Below are positions 15,442 through 23,536 of a DNA stretch of 40,511 nucleotides, in pieces. Source of the stretch: JARROD01 sp037384225 (GTDB taxonomy: Bacteria > Pseudomonadota > Gammaproteobacteria > Pseudomonadales > Cellvibrionaceae). The DNA is taken from positions 1 through 40,511 of the forward strand of contig JARROD010000040.1 of the NCBI GenBank assembly GCA_037384225.1, in the 5' to 3' direction. The notes under the pieces are model-generated. The model was not told where the DNA came from and made no database searches. It saw nothing but the letters and a program-made list of their open reading frames with translations. Numbering within the stretch: position 1 is the first letter of the stretch; every line of letters starts with the position of its first letter. The translations under genes were made by a program, and so were the position numbers.

Positions 15442-16305
15442 TCATGTTTTTCTTGATGCTTGATAATCACTAAAGTGCTTACCTAAAATTACTGTGAGTA
15501 TACCACTAAATATTACAATCGAAGAAAGTACTAATCTAATGGATAATATTTCATTAGCAAACACAACCCCTCCCAGCGCAGCAATTACTGGAACAAACAA
15601 CTGAACAACGGCGGCCTGGATAGCGGAGAGACCACCAAGCGCCATATACCATATCGTGTAACCCACACCGGATGTAACTCCACCCGATAGAATGGCCAAC
15701 AAGATTCCCTCTAAAGATAAACTGCTATCCTGAATTTTAATAGCTACTAAAATTACGACGAAAGGTATGGTACGTATGAAATTATAAGAAGTATCACTCA
15801 ACGGGTTTTTTGAACCTTTTCCCGCCAGGGTGTAAAATCCCCATGCCACCCCTGAGAGAGACATAAGAATAAACCCAATGAGAGGAGGCGCGGTCAAACC
15901 TGGCGTTACCAAATATACAAAACCTGAAAATGCAACAATTGCACCTAGCCATTCAATATAATGAAGCTTATTTCCTGAAAGCAGTCCAGCCATAATTATC
16001 GTAATTTGAACAGCGGAAAACAAAATTAGAGCCCCCATACCGGTCTCAAGGGATATGTAGGCAAATGAAAAACTGATAGCATAGAGAAATAGCATAAAGG
16101 AAGCCTTCCAACTCCCCTTCGATACAGTGGTACCTTTTGGCTGCACTATTTTTAGAATTACGACTAAGAAAATAATGCCGGACAACAACCTGATCCATGT
16201 AAAGCTGACAGCATCAATGGCATTTTCACCCAATGCCAATCGACATAGAATCGAATTTCCTGCAAAAGCCAAAAGAGCAAGTATTGTAAATAGGATTGTT
16301 TTCAT
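15442..16305 (-). CDS. EamA/DMT-family membrane transporter
   Basis: A 287-residue, roughly ten-helix membrane protein with two EamA repeats (residues about 5-130 and 145-275). The second repeat starts PPLIGFILMSLSGVAWGFYT. This family exports metabolites, amino acids or drugs; the substrate cannot be predicted. Length and helix pattern are normal. It lies upstream of the GNAT gene on the same strand and between two repeat copies, in the AT-rich accessory part of the window. Confidence 0.88.
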   Translation of the reverse strand: MKTILFTILALLAFAGNSILCRLALGENAIDAVSFTWIRLLSGIIFLVVILKIVQPKGTTVSKGSWKASFMLFLYAISFSFAYISLETGMGALILFSAVQITIIMAGLLSGNKLHYIEWLGAIVAFSGFVYLVTPGLTAPPLIGFILMSLSGVAWGFYTLAGKGSKNPLSDTSYNFIRTIPFVVILVAIKIQDSSLSLEGILLAILSGGVTSGVGYTIWYMALGGLSAIQAAVVQLFVPVIAALGGVVFANEILSIRLVLSSIVIFSGILTVILGKHFSDYQASRKT

Positions 16306-16386
16306 ATTATCGTTCTTTTCTCACAAAATTGTACAAACAGAAGCGACAACATTTTATGTGGATACAAAAACCTATAACGGCGAGTA

Positions 16387-16430
16387 TATACCCAAAGCGT
16401 TTGAGATTTAGGTGCACAGAGCACGCCCCT
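16387..16430 (+). repeat. Dispersed repeat (copy 5, long form)
   Basis: TATACCCAAAGCGTTTGAGA is followed by TTTAGGTGCACAGAGCACGC and CCCT. It matches 14816-14859 nearly throughout. A partial match to its tail (GTGCACGCCCCTTACGTCA) is at about 11350-11368. It begins the 330-bp gene-free stretch between the EamA gene and the small membrane protein gene, which consists almost entirely of repeats. Confidence 0.8.
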
Positions 16431-16471
16431 TTTTGTCCCTGGCCACGTTGCTCCTCTTCACATGGGGGCCT

Positions 16472-16561
16472 TACGTCAAGTTTTCGCAACGGCGCCAGGC
16501 GGGATGGATCGATAGTGGGCCTACGTCAAGTTTTCGCAACGGCGCCAGGCGGGATGGATCG
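16472..16561. repeat. Two tandem 40-bp units with 50-bp period
   Basis: Units 16472-16511 and 16522-16561 are identical. Each starts TACGTCAAGTTTTCGCAACG and ends GGGATGGATCG. A third copy, reversed, lies at the right edge of the window (about 40424-40463). The unit carries GTTTTCGCAAC, which appears inverted in the right-edge copy to make a hairpin. Confidence 0.9.
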
Positions 16562-16590
16562 GAGGCCCTCTCTAATCACTAATAAAAGGA

Positions 16591-16619
16591 CCGGGAGTTA
16601 TTTCGTGCACGTTCCTAAG
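16591..16619. repeat. Outer half of the long dispersed repeat
   Basis: CCGGGAGTTATTTCGTGCAC then GTTCCTAAG. The same sequence, reversed, occurs at 40383-40412 and with changes at 10793-10829. In both main copies it lies just beyond the 40-bp unit, so 40-bp unit plus this end form one larger element. The copies differ by about 20 bases between the two parts. Confidence 0.8.
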
Positions 16620-16633
16620 TGGCGACCAGCCAA

Positions 16634-16852
16634 TTACGCACCTGCTTCATTACTGCTACCTATATCCCGCTTATACATTAAGACCACGACATACACTAGC
16701 CCAAATACAGGAACTATTGAAAAAATGACACCAAGGAGTGCCGCAAGTACTGGAGTCTCTGTTTTCCTACAACCAAGGTAGTAGCTGACGATGCCAATAA
16801 GAATTGCAAAGACAAATATAAATGGACCGAGAAGTGAAATGTTAATGTTCAT
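16634..16852 (-). CDS. Small membrane protein, unknown function
   Basis: A 72-residue protein with two predicted membrane helices: residues about 5-25 (SLLGPFIFVFAILIGIVSYY) and 36-60 (LAALLGVIFSIVPVFGLVYV). A short CRKTET turn separates them, and a charged tail KRDIGSSNEAGA follows. AAAGGGAAA lies about 8 bases upstream of the ATG, supporting translation. I do not recognise the family. It sits beside repeats and a GNAT remnant. Confidence 0.6.
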   Translation of the reverse strand: MNINISLLGPFIFVFAILIGIVSYYLGCRKTETPVLAALLGVIFSIVPVFGLVYVVVLMYKRDIGSSNEAGA

Positions 16853-16938
16853 AACGAGAATTTCCCTTTGAGTTTATTAAAGCTTACAGCAGGCGCGCCG
16901 CTTTTGAGTATCGCCTGCCAGTGACTGCTAGGACACAC

Positions 16939-17091
16939 TTAGTCAGCGCGACCATCCTCACAACGCACCACAAGTCTTGGGCCAATTTCATAGAATCCAT
17001 TATTGCGGTAAAAAGCCACTGTCCTCTCCCATTTTGGCAAGCTAGGTGCTCCCACCTCAAGCGATGTCCAACCGTTGAAGCGACCAAACTC
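16939..17091 (-). pseudogene. C-terminal remnant of a GNAT-like acetyltransferase
   Basis: One reverse frame between stops at 17092-17094 and 16939-16941 reads about 50 residues, including SLEVGAPSLPKWERTVAFYR and NNGFYEIGPRLVV. This looks like the last third of a GNAT protein. There is no start codon or upstream domain in frame, so it is a truncated relic. Longer open frames over this stretch (16884-17117) have no family-like features. Confidence 0.5.
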
Positions 17092-17216
17092 TTAGGAACC
17101 GCCCTTTCGGGCGACACCTGATGTCTACAACCTATTGAAAATCATACAACTATTATTATTCAAAACTGAGGCAAGAGAAATAGCCCATCCGCTACAAAAA
17201 CAATAAACTTTTATAT

Positions 17217-17933
17217 TCATCGCTGTCGCAAAAAAACACCTTTACCCCAAACCAAAAAGCAGGCTGCGGAAATTCCCGACGACGCAAAGGCCATGCACAT
17301 GATCATAACCTGGTAGCGGACCGCCACCAAAGGTGAAATACCAGAAAGGATCTGCCCTGTCATCATCCCTGGGAAAGAGACCAGCCCGGCGGCAAACAGT
17401 GTGTTCGTAATGGGGATAAGCGCTGCCTGCAAGGCGGTGTTGCGGGCTTGGGGATAGTCACACCCGCGTTCAACCTCGGCCGCGAAGCGCTCGGCGGCAA
17501 GGCTGACACTGTTCATTGCGTTGGCGAAAATCATTCCGGCCAGCGGTACCATGTATTGCGGCCGGTACCAGGGGTCGAGATTCAGTACGCCTTGGGTTGC
17601 CGTTATCAGAGAGACACCACCCCCAACCGCCACGGCGGCCAGCGCGTATTTATACAACGCCATGCGCTTGGCCTGCAAGGTGCTCAGCGCAATCCAGCTG
17701 GATGCAAAAACCATGACGGCCAGTATTGCCAAAACAATGGCCGCACTGTCGGAGTGAAAAATGTACGTCAGCAGGTAACCGATCAGCAGTAACTGCGTCG
17801 CCATCCTGGCGATGGCGTAGATCGCGTGGTGGGCGCTGAGTGACCATTTAAACAAAATCCCCACGACCAGCAGCACGGGAATCAAGGCGATAGTGAGATC
17901 TGTCAGCGACAGAGACAGCACAGTGTTTTGCAT
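17217..17933 (-). CDS. FetB-like (UPF0014) ABC transporter permease
   Basis: A 238-residue membrane protein with about seven helices of the UPF0014/FetB family. Characteristic segments are IARMATQLLLIGYLL, PLAGMIFANAMNSVSLAAER and LVSFPGMMTGQILSG. In E. coli FetB works with the ATPase FetA in iron export; plant relatives are ALS3/STAR2. No FetA-like ATPase gene is next to it. It starts 15 bases after the stop of the glycoside phosphorylase gene and TAAGG precedes the start, so it seems to be the last gene of that operon. Its role there is unexplained. Confidence 0.85.
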   Translation of the reverse strand: MQNTVLSLSLTDLTIALIPVLLVVGILFKWSLSAHHAIYAIARMATQLLLIGYLLTYIFHSDSAAIVLAILAVMVFASSWIALSTLQAKRMALYKYALAAVAVGGGVSLITATQGVLNLDPWYRPQYMVPLAGMIFANAMNSVSLAAERFAAEVERGCDYPQARNTALQAALIPITNTLFAAGLVSFPGMMTGQILSGISPLVAVRYQVMIMCMAFASSGISAACFLVWGKGVFLRQR

Positions 17934-17948
17934 AGAGGTGGCCTTAGA

Positions 17949-19703
17949 TCACACATTACTCAACCACAAGCTCTGATAAGGCTTGAGCATGACCTCGGAC
18001 TGCAAGTCCTCGATCCTGTCACCGCTGATCAGGTCCCGCCACGTATCCAGCTCGATCAGGTTGACCCGCGCCAGCGGCAGCAGTTGCGGCTGGTCACTGA
18101 CATTGTTAATACAGAAAATGCTTTGGCGCCGATCGCTGCTCTGGCGCCAGAAGGCGAATAGCTGCGATCCCAGATGCAGGGTGTACTGGGTGGCGTTGGG
18201 GTGAAACGCCGGCTGTGCACGGCGAACATTGATCAACCGGGTCAACGCTTGAAACACCTTGCCGTGGTGGGTATAGGGCGAGGCGAGCTTGTCCTCGAGT
18301 TCCTGCAATTGCCACTGGTGCCGGTTAATGGCCCGGTTGCGGCCGGTGTGCTCCAAACGCTGGTAGTCGTTTTCAGTACCGAAGAGACTGTGAATATAAA
18401 TGGCCGGAATACCTTCCAGAGCCAGCATAATCGTATGCGCGCAGATAAAACGGGCAAACTGAAAACCATCCTCGCCGCCGTGCAGAGTGCCGCGCATGGC
18501 GTCGTAAAAGGAAATGTTGATTTCATAGGGACGGTTTTCGCCGTTTTCCAGCGCCCGCCAGGAAACCCGTGCGCCGAAACGCTGCATCAGCCCCGCCACT
18601 TCATTCACCTCCTTTTCGCTCAACAGGCCCTCCACCGGGCGCAGGCCTATGCCGTCATGGGAAGCGATAAAACTGAGGTAGGTGGTGCCGTGTTGCGCCG
18701 GCGGCATACTCATCATCCAGGTTTTCAAATAATTGGCATCGCCGCTGACCAGCGCGTGCAGCAACAGCGGCGGCAGGGAAAAGTTATAGACAATATGCGC
18801 CTCGTTGGCATTGCCGAAATAAGAGAGGTTCTCGCGGTTGGGCACGTTGGTTTCACTGAGCAAAATCGCCTTCGGATCGCGGTGTTCGATCAGCGTCCGC
18901 AGCAGGCGCACCACTTCATGGGTTTGCGGTAAATGAATGCAACTGCCGCCGGGCTCCTTCCACAAAAAGGCCACCGCATCGAGGCGAAACATTTTCACAC
19001 CGCGTTCGAGATAAAAGCGGATGATGCGCACAAACTCCAGCAGCACCTCCGGGTTGCGGAAATTTAAATCGACCTGGTCGTGGCTGAAGGTACACCAGAC
19101 ATGACGTTTGCCATTGAGGGTATCCACTTCCTGTAGCAGCGGGCTGGTCCGGGGGCGCACAACAGCGGAAATATCGACATCGGGTTCGACGTCGATAAAA
19201 TAATCTTTGCCGGGAGCAAGACATTTCTTATAATTTTCAAACCAGCGGCTGCGCGCCGAGCAATGGTTGATCACCAGATCGGCCATCAACGGGAAATCAG
19301 CGCTGATTTTTTCGATATCCTCCCACTCTCCCATACCCTGGTTCACCTGGAGGTAATCGATTACCGAAAAGCCGTCGTCTGAACTCCAGGGGAAAAACGG
19401 CAGAATATGCACACCGCTGAATACATCTTTTAAATATTTGTTGAGAAAACCGTGCAGGGTGTGCAAGTGGGCCACGTTTTCGGATTGAATGGAGTCACCG
19501 TAGGTAATCGCCAAAACCGTTTGCTGGTCCCATAAATTGGTGTGGGGCGTGGGGCATTTGACGTCCTGCTCCCGCTCCAGCCCCGCCGCGGCCAACAGAT
19601 CCCGCAGCAGCGGTTCATGGTTGAGGTCCGGGTAAATAATCTGGAGGTGGCCTAAAATCCGATGGTGCAGATTTTCAATCACAGAGTGGTTGACTACATT
19701 CAT
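17949..19703 (-). CDS. GH13_18 glycoside phosphorylase, probably glucosylglycerate phosphorylase
   Basis: A 584-residue enzyme of the sucrose phosphorylase family. The catalytic set is present: nucleophile Asp242 in MFRLDAVAF, acid/base Glu284 in LLSETNVP, and transition-state Asp350 in FIASHDGIG. The family includes sucrose phosphorylase, glucosylglycerol phosphorylase and glucosylglycerate phosphorylase. Because the two upstream genes build glucosylglycerate, the last is the best call: glucosylglycerate + Pi to glucose-1-phosphate + glycerate. Its ATG overlaps the stop of the glycosyltransferase gene by one base (TGATG), indicating translational coupling. The enzyme is cytoplasmic. Confidence 0.8.
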   Translation of the reverse strand: MNVVNHSVIENLHHRILGHLQIIYPDLNHEPLLRDLLAAAGLEREQDVKCPTPHTNLWDQQTVLAITYGDSIQSENVAHLHTLHGFLNKYLKDVFSGVHILPFFPWSSDDGFSVIDYLQVNQGMGEWEDIEKISADFPLMADLVINHCSARSRWFENYKKCLAPGKDYFIDVEPDVDISAVVRPRTSPLLQEVDTLNGKRHVWCTFSHDQVDLNFRNPEVLLEFVRIIRFYLERGVKMFRLDAVAFLWKEPGGSCIHLPQTHEVVRLLRTLIEHRDPKAILLSETNVPNRENLSYFGNANEAHIVYNFSLPPLLLHALVSGDANYLKTWMMSMPPAQHGTTYLSFIASHDGIGLRPVEGLLSEKEVNEVAGLMQRFGARVSWRALENGENRPYEINISFYDAMRGTLHGGEDGFQFARFICAHTIMLALEGIPAIYIHSLFGTENDYQRLEHTGRNRAINRHQWQLQELEDKLASPYTHHGKVFQALTRLINVRRAQPAFHPNATQYTLHLGSQLFAFWRQSSDRRQSIFCINNVSDQPQLLPLARVNLIELDTWRDLISGDRIEDLQSEVMLKPYQSLWLSNV

Positions 19704-20944
19704 CAGCCGAACGCCTCCATATCCCCCTCCACCGCGTCCAGAAACTGCTGCTGCACCCCGGGCAGCGCACTGATCACGCGGTTCCAGCTGGATATGAAAG
19801 GTGTTTCCATTGGGTTTGCAAGGAAGTACTCCCCGGCTTTGAGAATATTCTCGGCAAATAATTCCACGGCCCGCTCCTCTTTGTGTATGTCCAGGTGCAA
19901 CCCATTGATAACGGCGTCATTATAGTAGGTTTCTACGAAATCCAGCGCAATGCGGTAATAGCAGGCTTTGATGGAACGGAAAGTTTCCGACGAAAACACC
20001 ACACCGCTGATGGCGAGTTTGCGAAACAGCGCCTTGGCGATATCGATCGACATTTTCGACAGACCACTCTGATCGTCGTCGGCCGATAATTGCTGATGCT
20101 TGTGGTCGTAAGCATCGGCAATGTCCACCTGACACAGGCGGTTGGTGGAATAGTTGCGTTTCATTTCCGCCAGCACACCGATTTCCAGGCCCCAGTCACT
20201 GGGGATGCGAATATCGTTAATGACATCCGTGCGCAGGGAAAACTCTCCGGCCAGGGCGTAGCGGTAACTGTCCAGATACTCCAGGTAGTCCAGATACTCC
20301 AGGTACTCATTGTGCTGCCCCAGACTTTTTTTCAATGCCCTCAACAGCGGTGTCACCAACAGCCGGCACACACGGCCGTTGATTTTTCCATCCGCCACCC
20401 GCGCGTAGAAACCTTTGCAAAAGGTGTAGTTAAAGGTTGGGTTCGCGACAGGATATATGAGCCGCGCCAGCAGCGAGCGATCGTAAGTCAGAATATCGCA
20501 ATCGTGCAGCGCCACCGCGGCGGTGCGCCCCGACGCCAGCACATAACCCAGGCAAAACCAGACATTGCGCCCCTTGCCCAATTCCCCCGGATTCAGTCCC
20601 TTGCGCTCGAGCTCAGCGTGCAACGCCGCCAGACGCGGCCCGTCATTCCACAACACCTTGTGATTTTGCGGCAAGCGGCTGAAAAACTTCAGCGCCTGGC
20701 GATACTGAGCCTCATCAGCGCGATCCAGACCGATAATAATCTCTTGGAGATAGGGCACCCGGGTGAGGTGATTGACAATATTTTCCAGCGCCGGCCCTTC
20801 GAGTTCGGAATACAGACAAGGCAATACCAGCGCCAACGGCCGGGTCTGGGAAAATTCGCACAGCTCCCGCTCCAGTTCACTGAGTGGGCGCCGCGACAGA
20901 TTATGCAGGGTCGTCACAATACCGTTTTGATGGAAGTCTCCCAT
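19703..20944 (-). CDS. Glucosyl-3-phosphoglycerate synthase-like glycosyltransferase (GT81 type)
   Basis: A 413-residue GT-A-fold transferase. LVLPCLYSELEGPALENIV then EIIIGLDRAD form the nucleotide-binding half, and the metal-binding D-x-D is in ALHDCDILTYD. Enzymes of this type transfer glucose (or mannose) from an NDP-sugar to 3-phosphoglycerate. The phosphatase and phosphorylase on either side support this product. The start at 20944 is preferred over 20974: AAGGGG (20950-20955) is well placed and the gene then begins just after the phosphatase stop. A perfect 18-bp tandem duplication lies in the coding sequence (20270-20305), giving the Tyr/Leu-rich run EYLEYLDYLEYLDSY. Confidence 0.8.
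   Translation of the reverse strand: MGDFHQNGIVTTLHNLSRRPLSELERELCEFSQTRPLALVLPCLYSELEGPALENIVNHLTRVPYLQEIIIGLDRADEAQYRQALKFFSRLPQNHKVLWNDGPRLAALHAELERKGLNPGELGKGRNVWFCLGYVLASGRTAAVALHDCDILTYDRSLLARLIYPVANPTFNYTFCKGFYARVADGKINGRVCRLLVTPLLRALKKSLGQHNEYLEYLDYLEYLDSYRYALAGEFSLRTDVINDIRIPSDWGLEIGVLAEMKRNYSTNRLCQVDIADAYDHKHQQLSADDDQSGLSKMSIDIAKALFRKLAISGVVFSSETFRSIKACYYRIALDFVETYYNDAVINGLHLDIHKEERAVELFAENILKAGEYFLANPMETPFISSWNRVISALPGVQQQFLDAVEGDMEAFG
20270..20305. repeat. Perfect 18-bp tandem duplication inside the glycosyltransferase gene
   Basis: GTCCAGATACTCCAGGTA occurs twice in direct succession (20270-20287 and 20288-20305). It is in frame and adds six residues. The repeat itself is built from two similar halves, so it may still be slipping. 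Confidence 0.95.
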
Positions 20945-20948
20945 TGTT

Positions 20949-21830
20949 CTACCCCTTGCGATCCGTTGATTCAATTAGGCTTAAAGCCACCAGTTTTTCC
21001 TGCACGGCCGCGTTCCACCCTTCGGGACCACAGGCCGCCGTCAATACCGCCTGCTCGGAGCCCGGCCAGCGCGGTGGCGGATTCACCGGCGAGCGAATAA
21101 TAACGGCACTATCCGCCCGCTTTAGCATGGCAATATCATTGTTGCCATCGCCCAGCACCATGACTTGCGGGCGTGGCCCTGAATCGAGGCTGCCTGAATC
21201 CGCGCGGCGATAACAATCCACCAACCAGTCCATGGCCTGGCCTTTATCGCTTGCGCCAGTCACATGTACAAAGCGACCACCGCGGGTTACCCGCAACCCC
21301 TTTTTGTTCAGTATAGATGTGAAACTTTTCAGCGCCGCATCAGCGTCGTGCCACAATAACGGTTCGGAAAACAGCCGCTGCTTCGCTTTCTGACAGGCCT
21401 GCGGCGTCAATCCTGTTGCCCGGGCCACCTCTTCGCCGGTCATATCGCCAAAGCCCGTAAACCGGAACCCTTCGCGCTCGCGCATCGCCGACAGGGTCTG
21501 GCGAATATCGCCGTATGGCGGGCCGAAGGCTTTGACATAAAACGCCCTTAAGCGCACGCAGCCCGCCGGCACGGCATTAAAATAGCCTACTGGAATCACC
21601 ACCCCTGCGCCGTTTTCCACGATAAAGGGATGTTCGACACCCATGGTTTGCTGCAGCTCGGCTGTTTCCGCGAGGGTTTTACTGGTATTGAAAATCAGTG
21701 GAATCGCTAACCGGCGCAATTGGTTTAACGCCGGACGGGCGGCTGCCCATTGGTAAGTGTGGTGATCGAGTAGGCTGCCATCCAGATCGGTGACGACGAT
21801 TAAGCGGGTACCACCTTCAATCACAACCAT
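20949..21830 (-). CDS. Glucosyl/mannosyl-3-phosphoglycerate phosphatase (HAD superfamily)
   Basis: A 293-residue HAD phosphatase of the MPGP type. Motif I is VVTDLDGSLLDHHTY with nucleophile and acid Asp. Motif II is IFNTSKTLAE, the conserved Lys region is SDKGQAMDWL, and motif IV is MVLGDGNNDIAML. It should dephosphorylate the glycosyl-3-phosphoglycerate made by the next gene to give the compatible solute. Its stop is 4 bases before the preferred start of the glycosyltransferase. It is the first gene of the operon. The 240 bp upstream hold no other gene. Confidence 0.87.
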   Translation of the reverse strand: MVVIEGGTRLIVVTDLDGSLLDHHTYQWAAARPALNQLRRLAIPLIFNTSKTLAETAELQQTMGVEHPFIVENGAGVVIPVGYFNAVPAGCVRLRAFYVKAFGPPYGDIRQTLSAMREREGFRFTGFGDMTGEEVARATGLTPQACQKAKQRLFSEPLLWHDADAALKSFTSILNKKGLRVTRGGRFVHVTGASDKGQAMDWLVDCYRRADSGSLDSGPRPQVMVLGDGNNDIAMLKRADSAVIIRSPVNPPPRWPGSEQAVLTAACGPEGWNAAVQEKLVALSLIESTDRKG

Positions 21831-22070
21831 GTCCAGGCCCCAATATAGACCTCAATGGCGTTGTAAGGCTCCAAATCGGTGCTTTTCTTGATTAAACAAT
21901 CATTTCTTACGTGTAATAAGTCGATCATCGCCCTGCTATCCATAACTTGCCGCTATAACTTGCTGATAACCTACTGTTCCCACTGCGGCATCATTAAAAC
22001 AAGGCAAGGGTGATGCCACAATAGTGCAGACTCACAACTTTAGCGCAGACTCCATCCATTCCTCACTTCT

Positions 22071-22835
22071 TTAACGTCGACCGTCGGTGGCGGCGGCCCG
22101 CCGGTATAAATAGAGTATGTAACCGCCCCAGACGTAGCTCAGTACAATAAACAATGCGCCGAGACCGAAGCTGAAACACGCAATCGTCATGGCGCTGTCC
22201 AGGTCGCCGGTTATAGTGAGCAGATTGCCCCAGTCGTGCGCACTCTCATCCAGGCCGCCGATAAGGGGAATGGCCCGGTAGGGAGCATCGGCAATATAAG
22301 GGGAAACGTCGATAAAATTCTGTCCGCTCCACCACAGCATAAGCGAAGCCGCAAAGTTGTCTCTCTGCTTGAGGATAAACGCCAGCATCAGACCGAGTGG
22401 CATCGTCACCTGAAACAGGCTACCGCCGAGGATACTCATGAAGCGCCCAAAAGGCGAGAAAAGCACATGGCCAAATTCGTGAAAAGGCAGGTTGGCATTG
22501 TGAAGAAAAGAGCCGCCAATGGCGGTCCAGTCGATGCCTGCGAAAATAAACCACCAACCCCAGCAGAAAAACAACGCAAACAAGGCTCCTCTGCCCCAGA
22601 AACTGAAAGCGTCTACGGTTGCAGGGATTTCGGTAATGGTCGATTTAACACGCTGCAGCGCCGACAGCCTGGGCTCCCGGGTAAAAACTGTCCCGACCTC
22701 TTCAGCGGGCTGGCGCTTCTGCCGTTGCAGCCACTTTTGATAGGCAATCCCACAGGCGGGGCAAATACCCGCCAGCACATGGTCGTCGCTAGGGCGACGC
22801 TGATAACCGCATTTGGGACACTGCACGTTTGACAT
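22071..22835 (-). CDS. M50-like membrane metalloprotease with N-terminal zinc ribbon
   Basis: A 254-residue protein. Residues 1-30 hold two Cys pairs (CPKCGYQRRP and GICPACGIAY), a zinc ribbon. Helices follow from about residue 85. The metalloprotease motif HEFGH is in NLPFHEFGHVLFSPFGRFM at a membrane edge, as in site-2 protease-like M50 families. The C-terminal half has further helices. Such proteins cleave substrates within or near the membrane; the substrate is unknown. The gene stands alone between the solute operon and the two-component genes. Confidence 0.75.
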   Translation of the reverse strand: MSNVQCPKCGYQRRPSDDHVLAGICPACGIAYQKWLQRQKRQPAEEVGTVFTREPRLSALQRVKSTITEIPATVDAFSFWGRGALFALFFCWGWWFIFAGIDWTAIGGSFLHNANLPFHEFGHVLFSPFGRFMSILGGSLFQVTMPLGLMLAFILKQRDNFAASLMLWWSGQNFIDVSPYIADAPYRAIPLIGGLDESAHDWGNLLTITGDLDSAMTIACFSFGLGALFIVLSYVWGGYILYLYRRAAATDGRR

Positions 22836-22906
22836 ATCGGCCGGACTTCCCCCCTAAGCGTTGAGCATAGCAATGAACACAACTCAGCACCCAGATAAAA
22901 TAGCCA

Positions 22907-23536
22907 CTACCCCCTGGAATGGCTCGATAAAATGCTCGCCGCCTCAATCAGCTTGGCCAGGTTCTTCACCTGCATTTTACTCATCACCCGGCTGCGATGA
23001 ATTTCCACAGTCTTGATGCTGATCGATAGCTGCTCGGCAATATCGCGGTTAGCGGCACCTTTAACCACCAGCTCCGCCACTTGTTTTTCCCGTTTGCTCA
23101 AGGTATCCCAGCGTTGTCGAATATGCCGCTGCTCTTGCTGCCACGCAAACACTTTTTCACTGCGCTGCAATGTTTCGGCAACCAGCTTCAATAATGTTTC
23201 ATCATCAAAAGGCTTTTCTATGAAGTCCACCGCTTCGTTTTTCATCGCCTGCACCGCCATGGCCACGTCGCCGTGACCGGTGATCACAATCACCTCCAGG
23301 GCCCAGTCGCGCTTTTTCAATTCCTGTTGCAACGCCAGCCCGCTCATGCCCGACATGCGGATATCGAGCAGCAGGCACCCGGGTTCGCCGGCGTATCGCC
23401 GCAAAAAAGCTTCACCACTGTCGAACTGGCGGCAGAAAAAACCCGCACTTTCCAGCAACCAACCCAGGGATTCGCGAAAGTCGATATCATCATCGACAAT
23501 AAACACTGTCTGTCTGTTATTCATGGCCTCTTTCAT
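22907..23536 (-). CDS. FixJ-type response regulator
   Basis: A 209-residue regulator. The receiver domain covers residues about 8-125: FIVDDDIDF acidic pocket, phospho-acceptor Asp in LLLDIRMSG, and Lys in IEKPFDD. The LuxR-type helix-turn-helix covers about 140-200 (LSKREKQVAELVVKGAANRD, then SISIKTVEIHRSRVM). It starts immediately after the kinase stop, so the two are one operon. An internal ATG at 23524 is an alternative start. It probably activates nearby genes when phosphorylated by the adjacent kinase; targets are unknown. The divergent beta-oxidation genes are candidates by position only. Confidence 0.9.
   Translation of the reverse strand: MKEAMNNRQTVFIVDDDIDFRESLGWLLESAGFFCRQFDSGEAFLRRYAGEPGCLLLDIRMSGMSGLALQQELKKRDWALEVIVITGHGDVAMAVQAMKNEAVDFIEKPFDDETLLKLVAETLQRSEKVFAWQQEQRHIRQRWDTLSKREKQVAELVVKGAANRDIAEQLSISIKTVEIHRSRVMSKMQVKNLAKLIEAASILSSHSRG

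Noticed and set aside
16472..16561. CRISPR array
   Set aside because: Only two direct units with a 10-base gap, no spacers of constant length and no cas genes.
17096..17125. GGAACC followed by CCTG as a further Hrp box
   Set aside because: The second element does not match CCACNNA and no gene follows on that strand.
14772..17216. Integron gene cassettes with attC sites (hydrolase, GNAT, EamA, small proteins)
   Set aside because: The gene types suit a cassette array, but the separating repeats lack paired RYYYAAC and GTTRRRY cores and no integrase gene is present. Genes also lie on different strands.
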